Origin: Lachnospiraceae bacterium | GTDB taxonomy: Bacteria > Bacillota > Clostridia > Lachnospirales > Lachnospiraceae | Reading direction: 5' to 3' | DNA length: 64,000 bases | Assembly: GCA_018056425.1 (NCBI GenBank) | Contig: JAGPFR010000008.1 | Location: 1 to 64,000 of the forward strand | Part shown: positions 43,270-50,364 of the stretch, one piece after another | How positions within the stretch are numbered: position 1 is the first letter of the stretch | Layout of the letters: each line of letters opens with the position of its first letter | Notes under the pieces: model-generated | What the model saw: only the letters and a program-made list of their open reading frames with translations | Database searches by the model: none | Told to the model about the DNA's origin: nothing | Made by a program: the position numbers and the translations under genes

Positions 43270-43476
43270 TCAGCGAATGATCTCATCCACGGTGAAAACC
43301 TCTTCTATAGGGACGTCAAAGACCTTGGCCACCTTCCATGCCAGTACCAGACTGGGATTGTAGCGTCCGTTTTCGAGATTTCCGATGGTTTCACGGCGTA
43401 CTCCTACCTTAAATGCCAGCTCTTCCTGGTTAATTCCGAGCTTGGCACGGAATTCTTTGATCCTGTTTTTGATCAT
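43270..43476 (-). CDS. XRE-family regulator (small HTH protein)
   Basis: A 68-residue protein consisting almost only of a helix-turn-helix: MIKNRIKEFRAKLGINQEELAFKVGVRRETIGNLENGRYNPSLVLAWKVAKVFDVPIEEVF. Proteins of this size act as dimeric repressors. The start ATG 43476 has AAGGAG at the best distance. It is encoded upstream of the ATP-grasp pair and downstream of the leuA terminator; the 185 bases before it show no other gene. Confidence 0.9.
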   Translation of the reverse strand: MIKNRIKEFRAKLGINQEELAFKVGVRRETIGNLENGRYNPSLVLAWKVAKVFDVPIEEVFTVDEIIR

Positions 43477-43661
43477 CGTGACTCCTTTCCGGTTCAAAAG
43501 AGGTAAATGGATAACATTTTGTGATATATTTGGTGCATTTTGTTTCATTTAACGCTTATATCGTTATATTATCTGCACTTATTGTTATAAATATACCTCT
43601 TTTTCGTTTTTGTCAACCCTTCGATTTATATCCGGGGGCGGATCTTACACAAGCCATATTC

Positions 43662-43696
43662 AAAAAACAGCTCCCGAACCCTTGGATCCGGGAGCC
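43662..43696 (-). terminator. Rho-independent terminator after leuA-araC
   Basis: AGCTCCCG (43669-43676) pairs with CGGGAGCC (43689-43696), then a T run on the minus strand. Confidence 0.85.
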
Positions 43697-43719
43697 GCAA
43701 TATGTGAAAACCCGCTTGT

Positions 43720-45723
43720 TTACTGCTTTCTGTACTGTACAGGGGTTACTCCGTAAGTCTTCTTGAACATTCTGTTGAAATGCTCGACATTTTCGTATCC
43801 GACTTCAAGTGCGATATTTTCGATGGTCTTGGTGGTGTCCTTGAGAAGAGTTTTTGCCCTCTTGAGCTTCTCTAAACGAAGGACATCCTGGAAAGTCTCA
43901 CCGGTCTTTTCCTTAATATATTTTGACAGATAAGGTCTGGAAAGGTGGAATTCCTCAGCCATGGAATCAAGGGAGACATCCTGATAGTTTCTCTGAATAT
44001 AGGTAAGGATCTCGACAAGTCTCTCCTCACGTGCCCTGTTGATGTGCTGGTCGGAAGCAACCTTATTTACACAGCTGACGAGTGCAGCATTGGAAGCCTT
44101 GATGATATCCTCATCGACTCCGACACCCCAATAGGTCTTTCCTTCGGATACTACGCTGACATAGGAAGCCGCCTTGGAGGAACTGGTCTTGGAGATCGCA
44201 TGCTCTTCATATCCGGTCAGTTCATAATCAACTCCCAGATACAGTTTGATGGCGTTACTTACGGAGTCAAGTCTTCCGTTTCCTACGGTAACGACTTTCT
44301 GCTCTCCGCTCTTATCCTTAAAGCTTACGGATGCCTCGATTCCGCCGTTTCCGAGCTGCTTATAGTGTATCTCGGTCGCATCGAATACGGGTCTCGAGGT
44401 TACATATACATCTTCAAAGACTGAAAACATCTCGTCAGGCTTGAGCTCTTTATGCTTTCTGTCGGATACGCCCTTCATCAGGTAGCCGACTTCTTCCTTC
44501 ATCGCTGCGGGAAGGCTGAAGCCGAACTGCTGCTTAAGAACGAATGCGACGCCGCCCTTTCCGGAAGTTGAATTAATACGTATAACATCGGATTCGTACT
44601 CTCTTCCGATATCCGAGGGGTCGATGGGAATATAAGGGATATCCCATCTTACTCCGGTCTTACCTTCGGCGCGGTAATTCATACCCTTGCTGATGGCATC
44701 CTGGTGAGATCCCGAGAAAGCGGTAAATACCAGATCGCCGCCGTAAGGAGTTCTCTCATGGACCTTCATATTGGTAAATCTCTCATAAGCCTCACGGATC
44801 TTCATTATGTTGGAGAAGTCAAGTCCGCTGTCGACACCGTGGGTGATCATGTTCATGGCTACGGTTACAAGGTCAACATTACCCGTTCTTTCACCGTTTC
44901 CGAAAAGAGTACCCTCAACGCGGTCGGCTCCCGCAAGAACGCCCAGCTCTGCATCGGCTACTCCGGTTCCTCTGTCATTGTGGGGGTGTACGGAAAGTAC
45001 GACTCCTTCACGATACTTCATATTATCCGACATGTATTCGATCTGATCTGCAAAAACATGGGGCATTGCTACCTGTACGGTTGAAGGCAGATTGATTATA
45101 GCCTTCTTCTCGGGGGTGGGCTTCCATACATCCAGAACCGCATTGCATACTTCAAGAGCAAATTCGGGCTCGGTCTGTGAGAAGCTCTCCGGACTGTACT
45201 CAAACATAAAGTTTCCGTCAGTCTCATCAGCAAGCTCTTTTAACAATTTGGCTCCGTCCACCGCAATCTTCACGATCTCGGGCTTTTCTTTCTTAAATAC
45301 CTGCTCCCTCTGCTCGACGGAAGTCGAATTATACAGATGAACTATTGCCTTGGGGCATCCCTTAACGGCATCGAAGGTCTTGCGGATGATATGCTCTCTT
45401 GCCTGGGTAAGAACCTGAATGGTCACATCATCGGGAATCATGTTCTTATCTATCAGTGCTCTGATGAATTCAAACTCGGTATCGGATGATGCAGGGAATC
45501 CTACTTCGATCTCTTTAAAGCCGACATCAACGAGAAGCTTGAAAAACTCGAGTTTTACTTCCAGGCTCATCGGATCGATAAGTGCCTGGTTTCCGTCTCT
45601 TAAGTCCACGCTGCACCAGATAGGGGGCTTGGTAATCCTGTCTTTTTTAACCCAATTGTGGTTAAGAACGGGAGGCATATAATATGTAGGCCTGTATTTC
45701 TCACTGATGTTGATCTTACTCAT
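43720..45723 (-). CDS. leuA: 2-isopropylmalate synthase fused to a C-terminal AraC-type DNA-binding domain
   Basis: Residues 1 to about 553 are a complete LeuA of the long type: SVDLRDGNQ (38-46, metal Asp40/catalytic Arg42), HPHND with His246 and His248, NGERTGNVD with Asn282, and the C-terminal leucine-binding domain (about 430-553). It condenses acetyl-CoA with 2-oxoisovalerate, the first step of leucine synthesis. Residues about 565-667 are an AraC/XylS double helix-turn-helix: EEFHLSRPYLSKYIKEKTG and IALEVGYENVEHFNRMFKKTYGVTPVQYR. The frame is continuous, with normal codon use across the joint. Usual LeuA ends near residue 555. The fusion suggests an enzyme that also binds DNA; this is inference. 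The start has AAGGAG next to a 22-bp palindrome. Confidence 0.9.
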   Translation of the reverse strand: MSKINISEKYRPTYYMPPVLNHNWVKKDRITKPPIWCSVDLRDGNQALIDPMSLEVKLEFFKLLVDVGFKEIEVGFPASSDTEFEFIRALIDKNMIPDDVTIQVLTQAREHIIRKTFDAVKGCPKAIVHLYNSTSVEQREQVFKKEKPEIVKIAVDGAKLLKELADETDGNFMFEYSPESFSQTEPEFALEVCNAVLDVWKPTPEKKAIINLPSTVQVAMPHVFADQIEYMSDNMKYREGVVLSVHPHNDRGTGVADAELGVLAGADRVEGTLFGNGERTGNVDLVTVAMNMITHGVDSGLDFSNIMKIREAYERFTNMKVHERTPYGGDLVFTAFSGSHQDAISKGMNYRAEGKTGVRWDIPYIPIDPSDIGREYESDVIRINSTSGKGGVAFVLKQQFGFSLPAAMKEEVGYLMKGVSDRKHKELKPDEMFSVFEDVYVTSRPVFDATEIHYKQLGNGGIEASVSFKDKSGEQKVVTVGNGRLDSVSNAIKLYLGVDYELTGYEEHAISKTSSSKAASYVSVVSEGKTYWGVGVDEDIIKASNAALVSCVNKVASDQHINRAREERLVEILTYIQRNYQDVSLDSMAEEFHLSRPYLSKYIKEKTGETFQDVLRLEKLKRAKTLLKDTTKTIENIALEVGYENVEHFNRMFKKTYGVTPVQYRKQ

Positions 45724-45736
45724 ATTTACTCCTTCT

Positions 45737-45758
45737 GCAGATATATTAATATATCTGC
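45737..45758. repeat. 22-bp perfect palindrome next to the leuA ribosome site
   Basis: Arms GCAGATATATT / AATATATCTGC. The palindrome ends directly at the AAGGAG of leuA, so an RNA hairpin or a bound protein here could limit translation or transcription. Confidence 0.7.
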
Positions 45759-45777
45759 CCTGAACAGTTATGAATTT

Positions 45778-45806
45778 AAAATACTCCTCTAAAATTTAAA
45801 AATCAA
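45778..45806 (-). promoter_or_regulatory. Candidate leuA promoter
   Basis: Minus strand TTGATT (45806-45801), 17-base spacer, TATTTT (45783-45778). The -10 is weak, as often seen for activator-dependent promoters. Confidence 0.45.
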
Positions 45807-45809
45807 GAG

Positions 45810-45842
45810 GTATTTTAATCTAAAGTTCAGATGTATTTTAAT
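45810..45842. repeat. Direct repeat ATTAAAATAC upstream of the leuA -35 box
   Basis: Read in the direction of leuA, ATTAAAATAC occurs at 45842-45833 and again at 45819-45810, period 23 bases. An inverted relative (GTATTTTAAAT) overlaps the -10 box at 45774-45784. Direct repeats about two helix turns apart next to the -35 box are typical of AraC-family sites; the region is A/T-rich, so chance is possible. Confidence 0.5.
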
Positions 45843-45886
45843 GCGTACAACAGGGAAATGCCGTTTTTGCGGGATTTTGGCAAAAT

Positions 45887-45924
45887 AATAAGTCAATTTC
45901 TTCTCCAAAAGAAATTGACTTATT
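45887..45924 (-). terminator. Terminator after the Smr gene
   Basis: A 16-bp perfect stem AATAAGTCAATTTCTT / AAGAAATTGACTTATT with loop CTCCAA, followed by TATTTTG on the minus strand. Confidence 0.75.
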
Positions 45925-45948
45925 TTAACATATCTTATTGATTTATCT

Positions 45949-46197
45949 CTAATATAATTCTTTTAAAACCAGGATTGTAATCCCTTGATTATCACCGGGC
46001 ATTATACGTTTGACTTTCTTATCATACCTGAAACTGTCATATATCATATCTCTAAGGTTTGTTCCCCTGTTAAACCCATGGATAAGACGTATCTGATATG
46101 TACCGCTTCCTGCTTCCGAAAGAACTTTTTCTATTTTTTTCTCCGCTTCCTCACGCCTCATTCCATGAAGATCCACGGTAATAAAAGGTTCGTCCAT
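45949..46197 (-). CDS. Stand-alone Smr-domain protein
   Basis: An 82-residue Smr (small MutS-related) domain: TVDLHGMRREEAEKKIEKVL, IRLIHGFNRGTNLRDMIYDSFR. The DLHG and HG motifs are the nuclease core of MutS2 C-termini. Stand-alone Smr proteins act as RNA or DNA nucleases; some cut mRNA at stalled ribosomes. The start has an AAGGAG site. It is complete, not a broken mutS2, since the fold starts at residue 6 and no MutS sequence is upstream. Confidence 0.85.
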   Translation of the reverse strand: MDEPFITVDLHGMRREEAEKKIEKVLSEAGSGTYQIRLIHGFNRGTNLRDMIYDSFRYDKKVKRIMPGDNQGITILVLKELY

Positions 46198-46386
46198 CCG
46201 TACTCCTTTCGATTCGGAAGTGTATTATGACATTGGTATTTTAACATACATAAGTTTCTCAGAATAACAAAAAATGCCCATTTTTTATGCAAGAAAACGG
46301 TATCGGGTTTCCGGCAAATGATGTATTATATGAAAAGACACTGATTTTGGGTGTACGGGGTATTTTATTATATAGGAGGTTTCACT

Positions 46387-47022
46387 ATGCAGTTAATCTC
46401 AGTTCACAGCAAAGAATTCGAAAAGTACGGAAAGGTTTTAACCGGATACGATGTATCTTCATTGCAGGACGCGATGAATAAGATAGATCTTCCCGCAGAG
46501 GGAGTTGCTTACGAGCCCGGAATCGATAGCCTTGAAGCTTGCACCGATCTTTACAAGGATTTCACGGACCGTGCTTACGGCGGAATGCCCATTCAGGTAG
46601 GCATGTGCTGGGGAAGAAACACCAAGCTCAACTGTCTTGAGTATCACAGAGGAAGCGAGCTCAACATCGGAACCACTTCATTCGTTCTTCTCCTTGCCAA
46701 GGCAGAGGACATTCACGACGGAAAGCTTGATACCAAGGATGTTGTAGCATTTAAGGCTGATGCAGGCGATGTTGTTCTCGTGTACGAAGACAGCCTTCAC
46801 TATGCACCCTGCCAGTGCGACGGAAATGACGGATTCCGCGTTGCCATTGTTCTTCCCAAGGGAACCAACACCGAAAAGCCCGCTCTTAAAGAAGGAAATG
46901 ACGAGGATAAACTCCTTTGGGCCCGCAACAAGTGGCTCATAGCTCATCCCGAGAGCTCTGAGGCTTCTGACGGAGCTTATGTAGGCCTTACCGGCAAGAA
47001 CATCGATATTGCAGTCGACTGA
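46387..47022 (+). CDS. DUF4867 cupin-like protein
   Basis: A 211-residue soluble protein matching DUF4867: GYDVSSLQDAMNKIDLPAEGVAYEPGIDSLEA at the start, then a cupin-like core MCWGRNTKLNCLEYHRGSELNIGTTSFVLLLA and DAGDVVLVYEDSLHYAPCQ. These two blocks correspond to cupin motifs 1 and 2 and could bind a metal or sugar-like ligand; no activity is established. The start has TAGGAGG seven bases upstream. Codon use is strongly biased, which suggests high expression. It stands alone on the plus strand with its own terminator. Confidence 0.85.
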   Translation: MQLISVHSKEFEKYGKVLTGYDVSSLQDAMNKIDLPAEGVAYEPGIDSLEACTDLYKDFTDRAYGGMPIQVGMCWGRNTKLNCLEYHRGSELNIGTTSFVLLLAKAEDIHDGKLDTKDVVAFKADAGDVVLVYEDSLHYAPCQCDGNDGFRVAIVLPKGTNTEKPALKEGNDEDKLLWARNKWLIAHPESSEASDGAYVGLTGKNIDIAVD

Positions 47023-47038
47023 AGATCCGAATGATAAA

Positions 47039-47072
47039 AAGAGCAGATCACACAATGATCTGCTCTTATTTT
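47039..47072. terminator. Bidirectional terminator between DUF4867 and the ABC operon
   Basis: AAGAGCAGATCA / TGATCTGCTCTT, a 12-bp perfect stem with a 5-base loop and T runs on both strands. Confidence 0.9.
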
Positions 47073-47085
47073 ATTGCATTTTTGA

Positions 47086-47841
47086 TCACTCGGATGCTTT
47101 CGCCTGTTCTTTTTCTGCTTCGGAAGGCGCTGCGCTTTCCTGCGCAGGGGCTTCCTGATCGCTTTCTCCGCCGACAATCTTTCCGCTGTCGAGGAGAACG
47201 GTTCTGGTTCCGTACTCCGCGCACTTCTCAGAATGGGTTACCTGAAGGATGGTAAGGCCTTTTTCTTTGTTAAGTCTTGCGAAGAGCTCCATGATCTCTG
47301 CGGTTGATTTGGAATCGAGGTTACCGGTGGGCTCGTCCGCAAGGATGATCGAAGGATTGCCGAGGATCGCTCTTGCGATCGCTACTCTCTGCTGCTGTCC
47401 TCCGGAAAGCGTTGCGGGCATTGCCTTTCTCTTCTCGGTAAGACCGGTGATCTCAAGGATCTCATCAAGCTCTTTCTTAAGCTCACTCTTTTTCCTGCCG
47501 TTTACGGTCATGGGAAGAAGGATGTTATCCTCAACATTTAAGTTCATGACCAGGTTATAGAACTGGAATACAAATCCGATATTTGCGAGTCTGAGTTTGG
47601 ACAGTTTATTGTCCTTAAGGGCCCTGATATCTTCTCCGCAAACCTCGATTTTGCCTTCAAAATCCCTGTCCAGTCCGCCGATCAGATACAGAAGGGTCGA
47701 TTTTCCTGATCCGGATGCACCCATGAGAGATACAAACTCGCCTTCATTTACATATAAACTGCAATTATCAAGAACTTTATTAATATTGGTTCCTTTACCG
47801 AAGGTCTTGCTCACTTCTGCAACATCTATAATTTTCTTCAT
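47086..47841 (-). CDS. MacB/LolD-type ABC transporter ATPase
   Basis: A 251-residue ATPase: Walker A GASGSGKST, Q-loop FQFYNL, signature LSGGQQQRVAIARA and Walker B IILADEPTGNLD, the hallmark of the LolD/MacB/FtsE group. A Glu/Ala-rich tail (about 225-251) follows, not needed by the family. It starts at ATG 47841, seven bases after GGGAGA. Last in an operon with the FtsX-type permease (42 bases upstream), an M13 peptidase and a membrane protein; it ends before a strong terminator. Confidence 0.93.
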   Translation of the reverse strand: MKKIIDVAEVSKTFGKGTNINKVLDNCSLYVNEGEFVSLMGASGSGKSTLLYLIGGLDRDFEGKIEVCGEDIRALKDNKLSKLRLANIGFVFQFYNLVMNLNVEDNILLPMTVNGRKKSELKKELDEILEITGLTEKRKAMPATLSGGQQQRVAIARAILGNPSIILADEPTGNLDSKSTAEIMELFARLNKEKGLTILQVTHSEKCAEYGTRTVLLDSGKIVGGESDQEAPAQESAAPSEAEKEQAKASE

Positions 47842-47883
47842 TATCATTTCTCCCTGAAATAATTATCCTGAAATCACTGCCGA

Positions 47884-50349
47884 TCATTCATATTTAAGCT
47901 GTTCCGAAAGCTTCATCTTCTTCAGATTTTTGATGGGGAACAGTGTGGTCAAGGTAAATACCACTATCATAGCGACATAAACCAAAAATACCGTTAACGG
48001 TTTATAGTTAAAATACATCATAACGGATTCCGAATTGTCGACAGCTCTCTTGATAACGGCTACAAGAAGCAGCCCAATAAGAGTTCCGGAAGTAACTGCA
48101 GTGACCGAAGTTATAAGCATCTCTCTGAATAAGACGCCCGAAAGTGTACGTTTGCTCATGGAAGTCGAAACCATTACCGCACATTCCTTTTTTCTTCCTT
48201 CAAAACCGATAAGCTGGTTTGTGATCATTCCGATACAGGTCATGCCCATTGCCACGGCGATCACGATAAAAAGAACTCTTGCAGAGGATGCATTATCCTT
48301 TTCATTTTCTTCTATCAGCTCCGCTTTGGTCTGTACTTTGGATACCGAACCGACGGCATATTTATCGATCATATCTCTTACGCCTTCCGGATCGTCGCTT
48401 TGGATAAGGATATATCCGGGATTGTCGTGATATATGCTCTTGTATTCATCCTCAGATATCAGGAAATTATTTTTGACGGACTCATAATCATCCATCTTAA
48501 AGAAGGAGACAACTACGTATTCTTTTTCGATGGGAAATACACCGGATGAATTGAATGTAAGCTTAATGGTATCCCCGATGGACACATTGTTTCGGCCTGC
48601 CCAGACTTTCTCCACACATATGGTTCCTTCTTCAAGAGAATCGGGGATTTCATCGAATGCATGGAAGAATCGGAATCCGCCTTCGGGAAGTCCGATGACC
48701 TGACAGGTTTTTTCCGTTTCATCATCGCCTACCATCACATAGTCCAGTGAGTGATAGACATACTCAAGATCATTAACACCGTCCAGATACTGAATGAATG
48801 AAAGCTGCTTCATATTGCCTGAACAGGTAACGATGGTATCGCAATCATAAATATCCGCATTGAACAATCCGGACATAGCCATTGCGATAACATATATAAG
48901 GATGCACATGGCAGCGGATGTGGCGCACAATACTCCGCTTCCCACGGTACTCTTCCTGGACATAGCCTCTCCGGAAGCAAGATACATCTTGCCGTTTTCT
49001 CTTTTTTCAGAGATCCGGGATAACAGTCCTGTAACGAGCTTGAGGAGTCTGGGAAAAAGAAGTGCCAGAGCAATCACGGATGTGATAAGGCAAAGGCCCG
49101 CTCCGAAAAGAGTTTTACCGAAAATAAGTGAAAGAATCGCTATAACGCACATAACTATTCCGGTAAAGGTTCCGCTCTTGCTGAATTTATACTCCGTATC
49201 CCTGTTATCAAAAATGATGTCCCTGATGGAGGTGTTCAGCGCTTTAAGAACCGCCTTAAGAGGGATCAGACACTCTATTAAAACGGCGGATATAATTACT
49301 GTCGCGATCAGAGCAACCGAAACTTCGGGAATATCAAATTCCACTTCCAGTCCCTGCGACGATACATCAAAAAGCGTCGACATCATGGGGCCTCTGAAAG
49401 ATAAGTAAAGCCATACTCCCGGGATACTTCCGATAAGGGCATACATGACATTTTCCATCAATAGAACACCGGCAGTCTGTGCCGAGCTCAGACCGAGGCT
49501 TCTGAGAGTTCCGATAAAGGACATTCTCTCTCCTACGATCCTCTCGCAAATGGAGAAGGTGATAAAAACCACAAGCAGGAAAGTAATGGCAAATAGAATG
49601 AACAAAATGCCATATAGTTCATTCATAAGTTCCTCCATCTCTCCGGTCATCGCATATCTCGAAACATTGTCCGACTGGAATTCTTCTTTGAGAATATTTT
49701 CCGCTTCATCGATTTTTGTATTATCGATGATGTCTATCATCATTGTTCCGGACACAGGTTTTCCGCATGTAAGAATATCCGCAGACTCTTCATTGACTAC
49801 TCCCGTATAATCCTGGAACAGGAGATTTTTAAGGTCTGCCTTAACGATATCAATGACTTCAAATTCATGAATATCTCCGGCAAGATCGTGTACCCGGGCC
49901 ATATCTCCCACACCGTATCCGCAGGCTTCGGCAACCTTATCGGTTATAATGATCTCTCCGGTCTTAAGATTCGGATCATCAAGATAGCCCATTGAAACTG
50001 CCATCTCGGGATCGATGCCGTATATATAAAGGGTTTCCATCTTTACATATGCATACTCGCCTTCAATATCGGTATAGATGGAATCGTTAACTCCCCTGAG
50101 CCTGAACGCATTATACTCGGGAAGACCTTCCGGCAGCTTGGAAAACTCACAAACCTTCATGTACACGCCAAGATCCGCCTCTCCACTCATAACACTTAAG
50201 AGATTGTTGATCAGATTCTTTTCCGTCTTGGCAAGGTCGAAACAAAACATTGCGGAAAGTGCACAGAAAAAGATCGAGAAAATAACCAGAAGTGATCTTA
50301 AGGGCTTTCCGAATGTATTTTTTATTACTGTCTTTAAAATAATTCTCAT
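47884..50349 (-). CDS. FtsX/MacB-type ABC permease
   Basis: An 821-residue membrane protein with two FtsX modules: an N-terminal span, a large extracytoplasmic domain (about 45-230), membrane spans near 240-370, a second span group near 390-470, another outer domain, and final spans near 690-815. This layout is that of BceB/MacB-like transporters that act on peptides, lipoproteins or antibiotics at the outer face of the membrane. Start has GGGAGGG. No BceRS-type two-component system is adjacent, so it is less likely to be a bacitracin-type detoxifier. Confidence 0.88.
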   Translation of the reverse strand: MRIILKTVIKNTFGKPLRSLLVIFSIFFCALSAMFCFDLAKTEKNLINNLLSVMSGEADLGVYMKVCEFSKLPEGLPEYNAFRLRGVNDSIYTDIEGEYAYVKMETLYIYGIDPEMAVSMGYLDDPNLKTGEIIITDKVAEACGYGVGDMARVHDLAGDIHEFEVIDIVKADLKNLLFQDYTGVVNEESADILTCGKPVSGTMMIDIIDNTKIDEAENILKEEFQSDNVSRYAMTGEMEELMNELYGILFILFAITFLLVVFITFSICERIVGERMSFIGTLRSLGLSSAQTAGVLLMENVMYALIGSIPGVWLYLSFRGPMMSTLFDVSSQGLEVEFDIPEVSVALIATVIISAVLIECLIPLKAVLKALNTSIRDIIFDNRDTEYKFSKSGTFTGIVMCVIAILSLIFGKTLFGAGLCLITSVIALALLFPRLLKLVTGLLSRISEKRENGKMYLASGEAMSRKSTVGSGVLCATSAAMCILIYVIAMAMSGLFNADIYDCDTIVTCSGNMKQLSFIQYLDGVNDLEYVYHSLDYVMVGDDETEKTCQVIGLPEGGFRFFHAFDEIPDSLEEGTICVEKVWAGRNNVSIGDTIKLTFNSSGVFPIEKEYVVVSFFKMDDYESVKNNFLISEDEYKSIYHDNPGYILIQSDDPEGVRDMIDKYAVGSVSKVQTKAELIEENEKDNASSARVLFIVIAVAMGMTCIGMITNQLIGFEGRKKECAVMVSTSMSKRTLSGVLFREMLITSVTAVTSGTLIGLLLVAVIKRAVDNSESVMMYFNYKPLTVFLVYVAMIVVFTLTTLFPIKNLKKMKLSEQLKYE

Positions 50350-50364
50350 TCTTTCATCCCTCCC

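Noticed and set aside
45949-46197. A broken mutS2 gene
   Set aside because: The Smr domain is complete with its own ribosome site and terminator, and no MutS sequence lies upstream.
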